From positions 806,001 to 870,000 of the forward strand of contig NZ_JAJBZG010000001.1 of assembly GCF_020552705.1 (NCBI RefSeq): 64,000 nucleotides of DNA, written 5' to 3'. Under the pieces are notes generated by a model. The model was not told the DNA's origin and ran no database searches. It saw only the letters and a program-made list of their open reading frames with translations. The position numbers and the translations under genes are program-made. The stretch comes from Christiangramia sediminis. GTDB taxonomy: Bacteria; Bacteroidota; Bacteroidia; Flavobacteriales; Flavobacteriaceae. Positions 17,337 through 26,781 of the stretch are shown piece by piece; within the stretch, counting starts at the first letter, position 1, and the number at the start of each line of letters is the position of its first letter.

Positions 17337-18308
17337 ATGCGTAATTTAGCCATATGTAGCCTTCTACTATTTATTGCCACCACAAGTCTTCACGCTCAAT
17401 ATACTGAAACCATAAACTCGAACAGACCCGGGCAATCACAGGGTGCATTCGCCGTAGGGACCAATGTCCTGCAATTGGAAACAGGAGCCTATTTTGGGAA
17501 TGATGAACATTCGGGACTGGGAACAGATACTGATATTTGGGGAATAGATTATCAATTACGCTACGGTCTTCTTTTTGAAAGACTGGAATTAAATATTAGC
17601 GGTTCTTTCGAAAATCAGGATATCACCAGAAACTTTCTTGGGACCACTGGTGAAGCCACGATTAGAAATTTCAGATCGAATAGCATAGGAGCTAAATATC
17701 TGGTTTTTGATCCATATGTAAGTCTTCCGGAAGATAAACCCAATCTATATAGCTGGAAAGCCAATCAGAGATTTAAATGGAAAACCCTGATTCCCGCAAT
17801 TTCAATTTATGCGGGCGCTAATTTTTCTTTTGGTGATAATCCTTATTTATTTGAAGGGGAAGGTAAGTTCAGCCCCAAAGCTGCAATAATTACCCAAAAT
17901 AACTGGGGACGATGGGTGCTGGTTTTAAATTTAATAGCCGATAAACTAACAGAAGATTATAGATCTTATGTTGGTATAGCTACTATGACGCATGCAGTAA
18001 CTCCGAATTTTGCAGTATTTGGAGAGTATCAGGCAATCAAAGGTGATATTTATGCTGATGACCTGGTTCGAGGAGGAGCTGCTTATTTAGTAGGAAAGAA
18101 TTTGCAATTTGATGTTTCCGGATTATTGAATTTTAAGGATACTCCATCCAGGTGGCAGGTAGCTGCCGGCATCTCTTATAGACTTGATCTGCATAAAGTA
18201 GATGAGTTCCTGGAAGAATCTAACGAAGGAAACAGAAGAAGGGTCAGAAGTAAAAAGTTGAAAGAAAAAGAAAATGAAGGTGATGATAATGGAGATGATG
18301 ATCAATAA
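17337..18308 (+). CDS. Outer-membrane beta-barrel protein (transporter-like)
   Basis: From ATG 17337 the product is 323 residues with a signal peptide (MRNLAICSLLLFIATTSLHAQ). An amphipathic beta-strand-rich body follows, of the type annotated as 'transporter' or MetA-pathway-like barrel (GTNVLQLETGAYFGND, IWGIDYQLRYGL). An unusual C-terminal tail of about 35 residues changes from basic (RRRVRSKKLKEKE) to acidic (NEGDDNGDDDQ). The longer frame starting at 17115 overlaps the DUF4834 gene and lacks a signal peptide at its start, so I reject it. A strong terminator follows. Substrate unknown. Confidence 0.75.
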   Translation: MRNLAICSLLLFIATTSLHAQYTETINSNRPGQSQGAFAVGTNVLQLETGAYFGNDEHSGLGTDTDIWGIDYQLRYGLLFERLELNISGSFENQDITRNFLGTTGEATIRNFRSNSIGAKYLVFDPYVSLPEDKPNLYSWKANQRFKWKTLIPAISIYAGANFSFGDNPYLFEGEGKFSPKAAIITQNNWGRWVLVLNLIADKLTEDYRSYVGIATMTHAVTPNFAVFGEYQAIKGDIYADDLVRGGAAYLVGKNLQFDVSGLLNFKDTPSRWQVAAGISYRLDLHKVDEFLEESNEGNRRRVRSKKLKEKENEGDDNGDDDQ

Positions 18309-18325
18309 ATATTGTTCTTAAAAGC

Positions 18326-18357
18326 AAAAAAAGTCCTGCAATTTGCAGGACTTTTTT
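18326..18357. terminator. Strong bidirectional terminator
   Basis: A 14-base stem (AAAAAAGTCCTGCA / TGCAGGACTTTTTT) with a loop of about four bases and T-runs on both strands separates the barrel gene from the convergent alpha-oxoamine synthase gene. Confidence 0.85.
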
Positions 18358-18378
18358 ATGTAATAATATATGTAACTT

Positions 18379-19641
18379 TTACTTATTAGACATCGCAGCT
18401 TCAACCGAAGCAGAAAGTCTTTTATAAGTACCATTTTCAAGTCTTTCTCTAATTGCTGAAAAAGCTTTAAGTGTTTCTTCAATATCTTCAAGGGTATGTG
18501 TGGCTGTTGGGATCATTCTTAGAAGAATTAATCCTTTTGGAATTACCGGGTATACAACAATAGAACAGAATACGCCATGGTTCTCACGAAGATCTTTCAC
18601 TAAAGCCATAGCTTCTGGAATACTTCCTTTAAGATATACCGGAGTCACACAACTTTGAGTAGTTCCAATATCAAAACCATTTTCTTTCAATCCGTTCTGA
18701 AGTGCATTTACATTCTCCCATAACTTTTCTTTAAGCTCAGGCATCGTTCTTAGCATTTCCAGACGCTTTAATGCACCTACGACCAACTGCATTTGCAGTG
18801 ACTTCGCGAACATTTGTGATCTAAGGTTATATTTCAAATAATCTATGATCTCTTTATCTGCAGCAATAAAAGCCCCAGTACTTGCTAAAGATTTAGCGAA
18901 AGTTGCGAAATATACGTCTATTTCGTCCTGTACACCTTGCTCCTCACCTGCTCCGGCACCTGTTTTACCTAGGGTTCCAAAACCGTGAGCATCATCAACA
19001 AATAGTCTAAAATTGAATTTCTTTTTAAGCTCTACGATTTCCTTAAGTTTTCCCTGCTCACCTCTCATTCCGAAAACACCTTCAGAAATTAGCAGAATTC
19101 CACCACCGGTTTGTTCTGCGATCTTTGTAGCACGTTGAAGGTTTTTCTCGATACTTTCCATATCGTTGTGCTTATAGGTAAATCGCTGACCTAAATGCAA
19201 TCTAACCCCGTCAATGATACATGCATGAGCATCTACGTCATATACAATGACATCCTGTTTGGAAACCAAAGCATCAATGGTAGAAACCATTCCCTGGTAC
19301 CCAAAATTAAGTAGGTATGCTGATTGTTTATGAACAAAGGAAGCTAATTCATCCTGCAATTTTTCATGAAGATCTGTATGACCACTCATCATTCTTGCTC
19401 CCATAGGATAAGCAGAACCGTATTCGGCCGCTGCTTCTGCATCTATTTTACGAACTTCAGGATGATTGGCAAGTCCCAGGTAATCATTAATACTCCAGGT
19501 GATCACTTCTTTACCGCGAAATTTCATACGATTAGAAATTGGCCCTTCGAGTTTTGGAAATACGAAATATCCCTCTGCCTGATCTGCCCATTTACCTAGC
19601 GGTCCTTTGTCTTTGTAAATTTTATCAAATAAATCCTTCAT
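18379..19641 (-). CDS. Alpha-oxoamine synthase, candidate cysteate/serine acyltransferase for sulfono- or sphingolipid synthesis
   Basis: The 420-residue PLP enzyme has the alpha-oxoamine synthase signatures: WSINDYLGLANHPEV, the substrate loop RMMSGHTDLHEKLQ, VDDAHGFGTLG, and PLP lysine in TFAKSLASTGAF. The family condenses an amino acid with an acyl thioester and releases CO2. The TFAKSL motif is closer to serine palmitoyltransferase-like enzymes than to BioF/Kbl. In flavobacteria a homologue acts as cysteate-fatty acyltransferase in capnine (sulfonolipid) synthesis, needed for efficient gliding. A cysteine-synthase-like gene lies just upstream, which favours that role over sphingolipids. 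Kbl activity remains possible. A good promoter sits 23 bases upstream of the start. Confidence 0.75.
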   Translation of the reverse strand: MKDLFDKIYKDKGPLGKWADQAEGYFVFPKLEGPISNRMKFRGKEVITWSINDYLGLANHPEVRKIDAEAAAEYGSAYPMGARMMSGHTDLHEKLQDELASFVHKQSAYLLNFGYQGMVSTIDALVSKQDVIVYDVDAHACIIDGVRLHLGQRFTYKHNDMESIEKNLQRATKIAEQTGGGILLISEGVFGMRGEQGKLKEIVELKKKFNFRLFVDDAHGFGTLGKTGAGAGEEQGVQDEIDVYFATFAKSLASTGAFIAADKEIIDYLKYNLRSQMFAKSLQMQLVVGALKRLEMLRTMPELKEKLWENVNALQNGLKENGFDIGTTQSCVTPVYLKGSIPEAMALVKDLRENHGVFCSIVVYPVIPKGLILLRMIPTATHTLEDIEETLKAFSAIRERLENGTYKRLSASVEAAMSNK

Positions 19642-19663
19642 CAGTCATTTTTTAGACGAGCCG

Positions 19664-19696
19664 CAAAAATACTGAAATTTGGCTCAATTCTACAAA
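19664..19696 (-). promoter_or_regulatory. Promoter candidate for the alpha-oxoamine synthase gene
   Basis: On the minus strand TTTG (19696-19693), 21 bases, then TATTTTTG (19671-19664). Both boxes fit the Bacteroidota housekeeping consensus and the spacing is ideal, so the gene probably has its own promoter. Confidence 0.6.
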
Positions 19697-19727
19697 GTAA
19701 ATTTTAAACATCGAAATCTAATAAAAA

Positions 19728-19760
19728 CAAAAGCATCCTACAAAGAATAGGATGCTTTTG
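19728..19760 (-). terminator. Terminator after the cysteine-synthase-like gene
   Basis: Arms CAAAAGCATCCTA and TAGGATGCTTTTG pair perfectly over 13 bases with a 7-base loop; the minus strand continues into a T-run. It separates the two PLP-enzyme genes. Confidence 0.8.
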
Positions 19761-19781
19761 TTAATAAGTGTTAATAAAGTA

Positions 19782-20822
19782 TTATTTAATCACATCTATT
19801 GATTGTGATTTTGTTTCATGTTCTGTATCAAAAAATCCTTGTTCGTTCATCCAGTCATCGCTATAAATCTTACTCATATAACGGGAACCGTGATCTGGGA
19901 AAATCATAACCACATTTGAATTCTTATCAAATTCTCCCTCTTCATAATACTGCTTTAATCCCTGCATAGCAGCTCCGCTGGTATAGCCTACAAAAAGACC
20001 TTCTGTTCTTGCAATTTCCCTGGCAGTATGGGCTGCATCTTCATCAGACACCTTGGTGAATTTATCTATCACATCAAAATCTGTGGCTGTAGGGATCAGG
20101 TTTTTACCAAGTCCTTCAATTCTATAAGGATAGATCTCTTCCTTATCAAACTCACGGGTTTCATGGTATTTTTTTAGAACAGAACCAAAAGCATCTATTC
20201 CAAGAATTTTAATATCAGGATTTTGTTCTTTCAGAAATCTTGCAGTTCCGGAGATAGTTCCTCCTGTTCCGCTACAAGCTACTAAATGAGTGATTTTTCC
20301 TTCAGTTTGTTTCCATATTTCGGGTCCTGTAGTCTGGAAATGAGCCTCAATATTAAGCTCGTTGAAATATTGATTGATATATACTGAACCTTTTATTTCT
20401 TTATGAAGCCTTTTTGCTACTTCATAATAAGAACGTGGGTCATCGGCAGGAACATTCGCAGGACAAACATACACCTTCGCTCCCATTGTCTTGAGCATGT
20501 CTATCTTATCTTTCGAAGATTTTGAGCTAACTGCCAGAATACATTCATAACCTTTGATACAGCTAACCATGGCAATACTGAATCCTGTATTGCCAGAAGT
20601 TGTTTCGATAATTGTATCTCCGGGTTTTAAGATGCCTTTTTTCTCAGCTTCTTCTATAATGTGCAGGGCTATTCTATCTTTAGATGAGTGTCCAGGATTA
20701 AAAGCTTCTACTTTAGCAAAATATTGTCCTTTATAAGTGCTGGTTATCTTATTCAGGTGAATTAACGGAGTATTACCCACGAGTTGTAATACATTGTCAT
20801 ATACCTTCAAGTCTTCTCTCAT
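19782..20822 (-). CDS. Cysteine synthase / cystathionine beta-synthase-family PLP enzyme, candidate cysteate synthase
   Basis: The 346-residue fold-type II PLP enzyme has the PLP lysine in [11 protein letters not shown], the substrate loop TTSGNTGFS, the phosphate-binding GTGGTISG and the C-terminal serine region GYTSGAA. It has no CBS pair or heme domain. The family makes cysteine, cystathionine or related beta-substituted alanines from serine derivatives. Its position beside an alpha-oxoamine synthase suggests it may supply cysteate (from phosphoserine and sulfite) for sulfonolipids; this is inference from context. Plain cysteine synthase or CBS is the alternative. A TAAATTTG box at 20885-20878 on the minus strand is a possible promoter. 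Confidence 0.8.
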   Translation of the reverse strand: MREDLKVYDNVLQLVGNTPLIHLNKITSTYKGQYFAKVEAFNPGHSSKDRIALHIIEEAEKKGILKPGDTIIETTSGNTGFSIAMVSCIKGYECILAVSSKSSKDKIDMLKTMGAKVYVCPANVPADDPRSYYEVAKRLHKEIKGSVYINQYFNELNIEAHFQTTGPEIWKQTEGKITHLVACSGTGGTISGTARFLKEQNPDIKILGIDAFGSVLKKYHETREFDKEEIYPYRIEGLGKNLIPTATDFDVIDKFTKVSDEDAAHTAREIARTEGLFVGYTSGAAMQGLKQYYEEGEFDKNSNVVMIFPDHGSRYMSKIYSDDWMNEQGFFDTEHETKSQSIDVIK

Positions 20823-20900
20823 AAGTCGAAGTTCATTTATAAAAATGATTCTAAAAAGCTACACTTTTAAAATCGTTCAAATTTAAGGCAAATTTTTTAA

Positions 20901-23027
20901 TTATTCGTTTATCCCCTCTAAATCCAATAGAAACGCGTACTCTTCTGCCACTTCCTTTAATGCTTCAAACCTTCCCGAAGCGCCTCCATGACCTGCATCC
21001 ATGTTCGTATGAAGAAGGAGAATGTTATCGTCGGTCTTCAACTCCCTTAATTTAGCGACCCATTTCGCCGGCTCCCAGTATTGTACCTGGGAATCATGTA
21101 ATCCCGTGGTGATAAGCATATTTGGATAATCCTGGGCTTTTACATTATCATAGGGAGAATAGGACTTCATATAATCGTAATAATCTTTATTATTAGGATT
21201 TCCCCACTCATCATACTCGCCGGTAGTTAATGGAATAGTATCATCCAGCATAGTAGTCACCACGTCTACGAAAGGTACAGCAGCTATAACACCGTTATAA
21301 AGGTTAGGGGCGATATTTACCACAGCTCCCATAAGTAATCCCCCGGCTGAACCACCCATGGCGTATAAGTGATTGGCTGAAGTATAATTTTCTTTCACCA
21401 GAAATTCTGAAACATCAATAAAATCTGTGAAGGTATTTTTTTTGCTGAATAATTTTCCATCCTCATACCATTCACGTCCTAAATATTCTCCTCCGCGAAT
21501 ATGAGCAATAGCATAAATAAATCCTCTGTCCAGTAAACTTAATCTAACGGAAGAGAAGTATGGATCTATAGTTGAACCATAAGAACCATAGGCATACTGA
21601 AGCAATGGACTATTACCATCTTTTTTTGTTCCTTTTCTATAAACTAAAGAGACAGGGATCTTAGTGCCATCATTTGCTGTTGCCCAAAGTCTTTCTGAAG
21701 TGTAATTATCCTTATCGAATTTGCCTCCCAGCACTTCCTGTTCCTTCAGGACCACCTTATCCCCGGTTTTCATATTATACTCCACCACTGAAGTTGGGGT
21801 GGAGAGGCTATTGTAGGTATACCTTAGAATATCCGTCTCAAAATCAGGATTTATAGAGGTATAGGCAGTGTAAGTTTCATTATCGAACGGAATATAGAAT
21901 TCTTCGCTATCATCCCATTTTATAATTCTTATCTTATTAAGACCATTATTACGCTCACTAACTACCAGATATTCTTTAAAAATATCAATATCTTCAAGGA
22001 GGTAATCCTCTCTATGAGGTATCACATCCACCCAATTTTCCATACCTGTATTATCTACAGGTGTTTTCATCAGTTTGAAATTGGTTGCATTATCTTTATT
22101 CGTAACCACATAAAAATCCCCATCAAAATGAGAAATACTGTATTCAAGACCTCTTTGTCTTGGCTGGAATACATTAAAATCTCCTTCAGGCTTATCGGCA
22201 TCAAGAAAACGATATTCTGTAGTTAAAGTACTATGCGAGCCTATGATGATATATTCTCTGGACTTAGATTTATATACATATGTATTGAAGGTCTCATCTT
22301 CTTCTTCATATACAAGTTGATCTTCCTTAGGATCGGTTCCCAGGATATGCTTGTAAATCCTGAAAGATCTTAAAGTTTGCGGATCCTTCTTGGTATAATA
22401 TAGTGTTTTATTGTCGTTTGCCCAGGTTGATCCTCCCGTAGTATTTTTTATTTCCTCCTTATATATTTCTCCGGTTTCAAGATTTTTGATCCTGATGGTA
22501 TATTTTCTTCTACTCAAAGTATCTGTCCCAAAAGCTACCAGTTTATTATCGGGACTTACATTAAGTCCACCCAGGCTGTAATAATCGAAACCTTCAGCCA
22601 TATCGTTAACATTGAACATGACCTCTTCAGGCGCATCAAGGCTTTCTTTTTTTCTGGAATAAACAGGATAATCGTAGCCCTTTTCAAATCGAGTAATGTA
22701 CCAGTATCCGTTCAATTTATAAGGAACAGATTCGTCATCTTCTTTTATACGCGACTTCATCTCTTCAAAAAGATCTGCCTGGAAATCTTTGGTATGAGAA
22801 GTCATTTTATCATTATAGTCATTTTCAGCCTTCAGATAATCAATAACTTCCTGGTCTTCGCGTTGGTTCATCCAGAAATAATTATCGATTCGCACATCAC
22901 CGTGCTTTTCGAGTTCTTTAGCAACTTTTTTTGCCTTCGGGGCTTGAATATCTTTTTTCAAATCTGTGTTATTTTGGGCGGTTGCAAATGTAACGCATCC
23001 TAATAGAATAACTAATACTCTTTTCAT
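20901..23027 (-). CDS. Oligopeptidase B-type S9 serine peptidase, exported
   Basis: From ATG 23027 the protein is 708 residues: a short signal-like N-terminus (MKRVLVILLGCVTFATAQN), a seven-bladed propeller region to about 430, and an alpha/beta-hydrolase domain with nucleophile Ser in MGGSAGGLLMG, Asp in TGLHDSQV and His in DAGHGGASG. This is the prolyl oligopeptidase/oligopeptidase B family, cleaving short peptides after basic residues. Longer starts up to 23156 would run over the ybaB gene and are unlikely. It is expected in the periplasm. Divergent from ybaB. Confidence 0.9.
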   Translation of the reverse strand: MKRVLVILLGCVTFATAQNNTDLKKDIQAPKAKKVAKELEKHGDVRIDNYFWMNQREDQEVIDYLKAENDYNDKMTSHTKDFQADLFEEMKSRIKEDDESVPYKLNGYWYITRFEKGYDYPVYSRKKESLDAPEEVMFNVNDMAEGFDYYSLGGLNVSPDNKLVAFGTDTLSRRKYTIRIKNLETGEIYKEEIKNTTGGSTWANDNKTLYYTKKDPQTLRSFRIYKHILGTDPKEDQLVYEEEDETFNTYVYKSKSREYIIIGSHSTLTTEYRFLDADKPEGDFNVFQPRQRGLEYSISHFDGDFYVVTNKDNATNFKLMKTPVDNTGMENWVDVIPHREDYLLEDIDIFKEYLVVSERNNGLNKIRIIKWDDSEEFYIPFDNETYTAYTSINPDFETDILRYTYNSLSTPTSVVEYNMKTGDKVVLKEQEVLGGKFDKDNYTSERLWATANDGTKIPVSLVYRKGTKKDGNSPLLQYAYGSYGSTIDPYFSSVRLSLLDRGFIYAIAHIRGGEYLGREWYEDGKLFSKKNTFTDFIDVSEFLVKENYTSANHLYAMGGSAGGLLMGAVVNIAPNLYNGVIAAVPFVDVVTTMLDDTIPLTTGEYDEWGNPNNKDYYDYMKSYSPYDNVKAQDYPNMLITTGLHDSQVQYWEPAKWVAKLRELKTDDNILLLHTNMDAGHGGASGRFEALKEVAEEYAFLLDLEGINE

Positions 23028-23062
23028 TTTGACTGGTTTGATGCCGTAATTTAGTAAATTTG
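23028..23062 (+). promoter_or_regulatory. Promoter candidate for ybaB
   Basis: TTTG (23028-23031), 23 bases, then TAAATTTG (23055-23062), at the upper end of the accepted spacing; the ATG follows 27 bases later. Confidence 0.45.
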
Positions 23063-23089
23063 AAATCATAAATTTTAAAATAAAAAAAT

Positions 23090-23416
23090 ATGTTTGGAGA
23101 TATGATGGGCATGATGAATAAACTGAAGGAAGCCCAGGAAAAAGTAGAAGCGACAAAAAAGAGATTGGATACTGTCTTGGTTGATGAACAATCCAGTGAT
23201 GGTCTTTTAAAAGTGACTATTACCGCTAACAGAAAAGTGAAGAATATTTCTATTGATGACAAGTTGCTGGAAGATAAAGAGCAACTGGAAGATTACCTTG
23301 TTCTAACGATGAATAAAGCGATAGAAAAAGCTACGGAGATCAATGAAGCTGAGATTGGAGCTGCCGCTAAAGATGGAATGCCAGATATCCCAGGAATGGA
23401 CGGATTGATGAAATAA
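23090..23416 (+). CDS. YbaB/EbfC-family nucleoid-associated protein
   Basis: The 108-residue protein begins [20 protein letters not shown] and ends with a Met/Pro-rich [14 protein letters not shown], both typical of YbaB. The family forms tweezer-like dimers that bind DNA and affect nucleoid structure and expression. It is not next to dnaX or recR as in Proteobacteria. It is followed by a strong hairpin and appears monocistronic. A minus-strand open frame covering most of it is a shadow. Confidence 0.92.
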   Translation: MFGDMMGMMNKLKEAQEKVEATKKRLDTVLVDEQSSDGLLKVTITANRKVKNISIDDKLLEDKEQLEDYLVLTMNKAIEKATEINEAEIGAAAKDGMPDIPGMDGLMK

Positions 23417-23421
23417 AGAAT

Positions 23422-23451
23422 AAAAGCCCGAAATATTAATTTCGGGCTTTT
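23422..23451. terminator. Terminator after ybaB
   Basis: Arms AAAAGCCCGAAAT and ATTTCGGGCTTTT pair over 13 bases with a 4-base loop, with T-runs on both strands; it can also serve the convergent peroxiredoxin-like gene. Confidence 0.85.
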
Positions 23452-23477
23452 CATTTTATATCAAATATCAATTTGTT

Positions 23478-23993
23478 CTATGCTCCTCCTCTTGCAGGAT
23501 AATCTTCTTTCAAAACAAAAGAAATGGATTTTAGCAAATCATTAAATTTGGGTCTGGCAAAAGGCATAGATTGAATACTCGCCGAATACAATGTATTATC
23601 TGGTTTGATCAAAAATAGGGCTGGCTCAACAAATACCTCCGGTTCTGAATCTTTAACCGCTTCAGAAATGAACAATCCCCATTTCCTTCCTTCTTCAGTA
23701 CTAAAATCATAGCCGATATTCAACTTATCGATATCCCATTCTTCAACAGTCTTTTGAGCTAAGTCCTCATTATTTGCACTTATGCAAATCACATTCACAC
23801 CTTTATCTCTGAAATCTTCGATCTTGGTATTTAATTCTTCCAGATATTTTTTACAAACGGGACAATGAATTCCACGGTAAAAAATAAGCATGGTGAAATT
23901 TTCAGGTTTATTATCTCTAATATTCCATTTCAATCCTTTGGTAGTCTTCACTAATAGTTCGGGAACTTCCTGTTTTGGTTTCAAGTTTTTCAT
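23478..23993 (-). CDS. Peroxiredoxin-like (AhpC/TSA) family protein
   Basis: The 171-residue thioredoxin-fold protein has a CxxC active site in YRGIHCPVCKKYL. The Cys-Pro-Val-Cys pair is of the peroxiredoxin-like/AhpC-TSA type rather than the canonical Prx PxxxTxxC. There is no signal peptide, so it should be cytoplasmic. It probably acts as a thiol oxidoreductase or peroxidase; the reductant is unknown. It lies 82 bases downstream of the threonine aldolase gene on the same strand. Confidence 0.82.
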   Translation of the reverse strand: MKNLKPKQEVPELLVKTTKGLKWNIRDNKPENFTMLIFYRGIHCPVCKKYLEELNTKIEDFRDKGVNVICISANNEDLAQKTVEEWDIDKLNIGYDFSTEEGRKWGLFISEAVKDSEPEVFVEPALFLIKPDNTLYSASIQSMPFARPKFNDLLKSISFVLKEDYPARGGA

Positions 23994-24075
23994 AATTCAA
24001 TTTTTTGAAAAATACCTGAATTTGAAACCGATCCATATTAAAGACCTGCTAATCTTTAGTTAAGCTTTTTCAAAC

Positions 24076-25107
24076 TTAATCAAGATCGATACTTCGTAAT
24101 GTTTCCAGAAAATGATTATGCATTTCTTCTGAATAATCCAGATGTGTCACCACTCTAAGTTTTCCCTGACCCATATTACTTATACGTATATTCTTATCTG
24201 AAAGCTGTTGGATAAATTTAGATTCATCTTCAGCATTCTTCAGGTAAAAGATGACAATATTAGTTTCCACCGGTTCTACTTTCCCAATGTAATCTAATTG
24301 TTCTAACACTCCCGCAATCTCTGCAGCTCTATCATTATCTTTTGCCAGTTGCTCCATATGATTATCCAGTGCATAAATACCAGCTGCAGCCATAAATCCT
24401 ACCTGGCGCATGCCTCCGCCTAAAACTTTTCTCACTCTTATCGCGTTTTTCATCAATCTTTTATCCCCAATAAGTACAGATCCCATTGGTGTTCCTAATC
24501 CTTTGGAAAGACAAACTGAAATAGTATCAAATAACTTCCCATAGTCTTTAGGGTTTTCATCATTTTTTACAATGGCATTAAATAGTCTTGCTCCATCCAG
24601 ATGTAAACCAAGTTCATTATTGTCACAGACTTTCCTTATTCTTTTGATCTCTTCAAGGTCATAACAAGCACCACCACCTTTATTAGTTGTATTTTCAAGA
24701 CAAACCAGGCTTGTTAGCGGACTATGATAAAAATCTGGCGGATTGATATTTTCTTCAACCTGTTCTGCAGTGAACATCCCGCGGTCTCCGTCAACCAACT
24801 TACATGAAACTCCGCTATTAAAAGAAACTCCTCCCCCTTCATAATTATATACATGGGCCCATTTATCACATATTAATTGCTCGCCTGGTTGCGTATGCAA
24901 TTTTATTGCGGCCTGATTTGCCATACTTCCGGTAGGAAAAAACAAGGCTTCATCCTTCCCGAACATACTGGCCAGTTTCTCCTCCAGTTTATTAATGGTA
25001 GGATCTTCTTTATACACATCATCCCCCACCTCAGCGGTCATTATCGCCTGCAGCATTCCTTTAGTTGGTCTGGTAACGGTATCACTTCTAAGATCTATTT
25101 CTTTCAT
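24076..25107 (-). CDS. ltaE: Low-specificity L-threonine aldolase
   Basis: The 343-residue fold-type I PLP enzyme starts IDLRSDTVTRPTKGM, has the family segment LGLHLDGARLFNA, and carries the PLP lysine in SVCLSKGLGTPMGSVL. It splits L-threonine and L-allo-threonine to glycine and acetaldehyde. Length and motifs match the family well, so the assignment is firm. The 198 bases upstream up to the ATP-grasp gene are AT-rich and contain no recognised promoter. Confidence 0.93.
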   Translation of the reverse strand: MKEIDLRSDTVTRPTKGMLQAIMTAEVGDDVYKEDPTINKLEEKLASMFGKDEALFFPTGSMANQAAIKLHTQPGEQLICDKWAHVYNYEGGGVSFNSGVSCKLVDGDRGMFTAEQVEENINPPDFYHSPLTSLVCLENTTNKGGGACYDLEEIKRIRKVCDNNELGLHLDGARLFNAIVKNDENPKDYGKLFDTISVCLSKGLGTPMGSVLIGDKRLMKNAIRVRKVLGGGMRQVGFMAAAGIYALDNHMEQLAKDNDRAAEIAGVLEQLDYIGKVEPVETNIVIFYLKNAEDESKFIQQLSDKNIRISNMGQGKLRVVTHLDYSEEMHNHFLETLRSIDLD

Positions 25108-25305
25108 GGTTATTTTTTCTGAAATGCTAAGTTAAAATTTATAAAGTCTTTTTCTAAAATTCATTATTCATAATTAAATGTGGCAATAAAAGCGTAAAAT
25201 ATGATTTATCTGCCTTTTATTAAATTATACAGAATAATCTATAAGGTTTTACTTAAATAACTGATAAACAGATAATTTATTCGTATTTTAAGACAAACCT
25301 GAGTT

Positions 25306-26778
25306 ATGAAAAGAAAAGATAACAATCCAACTTTTGAATCCTACAATAGGGATCCAAAGCTATATGATGAAATATTTGATGAACATGAAAACGTAAGAGA
25401 GACCTATAAGACCCTATTCGAATTATATAGTGAGCATTCCGCTCAGGATTTTGGAAGACTTAATAACAAGGCCAAGGCATCCTTCTTTAATCAGGGAATT
25501 ACGTTTCAGGTTTATGGAGATCATGAGATCAAGGAAAAGATTTTTCCATTTGATCTCTTCCCCAGAATTATTGATTCAGAAGAATGGGAGCATATCGAGA
25601 AGGGAGTTCTCCAAAGAAGTAAAGCCCTCAATGCATTTCTCCATGATCTCTACCATGACAAAAATATTATAAAAGAAGGTATTGTCCCGTTAGACCTAAT
25701 TAGTTCTTCAGAAAATTACCTGGATCAGATGAATGGTTTTGATCCACCTGGTGGAATTTATAATCATATTTCTGGCACAGACCTTATAAAACATTCAGAC
25801 GGAAAATACTATGTACTGGAAGATAACATTAGGTGTCCTTCCGGAGTAAGTTATGTGATCTGTAACAGAACGGCTTTAAAAAGAGCCTTGTTTGGTGTTT
25901 TTAATCACTACCAGGCTCATACGGTTACCGATTACGCACAAAATCTTCTGGAAATTCTGGAAACGGTAAAACCTAAAGGAGTTGATGTCCCTAATTGTGT
26001 AGTGATCACTCCGGGAATATACAATTCGGCTTACTATGAACATTCTTATCTTGCCAAAGCCATGGGTGTTGAACTGGTAGAAGGACGGGACCTTTTTGTT
26101 GAAAATGATTTCGTTTATATGAAAACGATAAATGGCCCGGAAAAGGTTGATGTAATTTATCGAAGAATAGATGATCAGTTTTTAGATCCGCTGGAATTTA
26201 AACCAGATTCGGCAATAGGAGTACCGGGACTTATGGCCGCCTATAAACAGGGAAATGTTTGTCTCGTGAATGCACCGGGAACGGGAGTTGCAGATGATAA
26301 AGCCATTTATACATATATGCCTGAGATCATTAAATACTATTTAGATGAGGAACCCATTCTTAATAATGTGTCAACCTATCATTGTAGCAGACCAGATGAA
26401 CTTAAATATGTACTGGATAATGTTCATAATTTAGTCATAAAACCCGTTGATGAAGCCGGTGGTTATGGAATCTCCATTGGAAACAGACTGACCCAGGAAG
26501 AAATTGAAGAAGTGAAAGCGACCATTATAGCCAGCCCAAGAAAATATATTGCTCAACCAATCATGTCTTTATCTGTTCATCCAACTTATATAGAAGATAA
26601 AGAATGTTTTGAACCTCGACATGTAGACCTCCGTACGTTTACATTATTGGGCGAAAACAAGGAATTTGTGCTTAAAGGTGGGCTTACCAGAGTTGCGCTT
26701 CAAAAAGGAAATCTAATAGTTAATTCTTCTCAAGGTGGTGGTTCTAAAGATACCTGGGTATTAAAAAATAATCAATAA
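25306..26778 (+). CDS. Circularly permuted type 2 ATP-grasp protein
   Basis: The 490-residue protein matches the circularly permuted ATP-grasp type 2 family. Visible ligand-site elements are YVLEDNIRCPSGVSYVICNR, the catalytic-lysine segment LVIKPVDEAGGYGISIG, YIAQPIMSLSVHPTYIE and FEPRHVDLRTFTLLG. The ATP-grasp fold makes acyl-phosphate intermediates to form amide or peptide bonds. The two following genes (alpha-E and transglutaminase-like) are its usual partners; spacing to the alpha-E gene is 3 bases. Comparative genomics has linked this trio to an unidentified peptide or protein modification. The substrate is not known. Confidence 0.93.
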   Translation: MKRKDNNPTFESYNRDPKLYDEIFDEHENVRETYKTLFELYSEHSAQDFGRLNNKAKASFFNQGITFQVYGDHEIKEKIFPFDLFPRIIDSEEWEHIEKGVLQRSKALNAFLHDLYHDKNIIKEGIVPLDLISSSENYLDQMNGFDPPGGIYNHISGTDLIKHSDGKYYVLEDNIRCPSGVSYVICNRTALKRALFGVFNHYQAHTVTDYAQNLLEILETVKPKGVDVPNCVVITPGIYNSAYYEHSYLAKAMGVELVEGRDLFVENDFVYMKTINGPEKVDVIYRRIDDQFLDPLEFKPDSAIGVPGLMAAYKQGNVCLVNAPGTGVADDKAIYTYMPEIIKYYLDEEPILNNVSTYHCSRPDELKYVLDNVHNLVIKPVDEAGGYGISIGNRLTQEEIEEVKATIIASPRKYIAQPIMSLSVHPTYIEDKECFEPRHVDLRTFTLLGENKEFVLKGGLTRVALQKGNLIVNSSQGGGSKDTWVLKNNQ

Positions 26779-26781
26779 TTT

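Noticed and set aside
22969-23262. 97-codon minus-strand frame over ybaB
   Set aside because: It overlaps the ybaB gene and the oligopeptidase start; a shadow frame.
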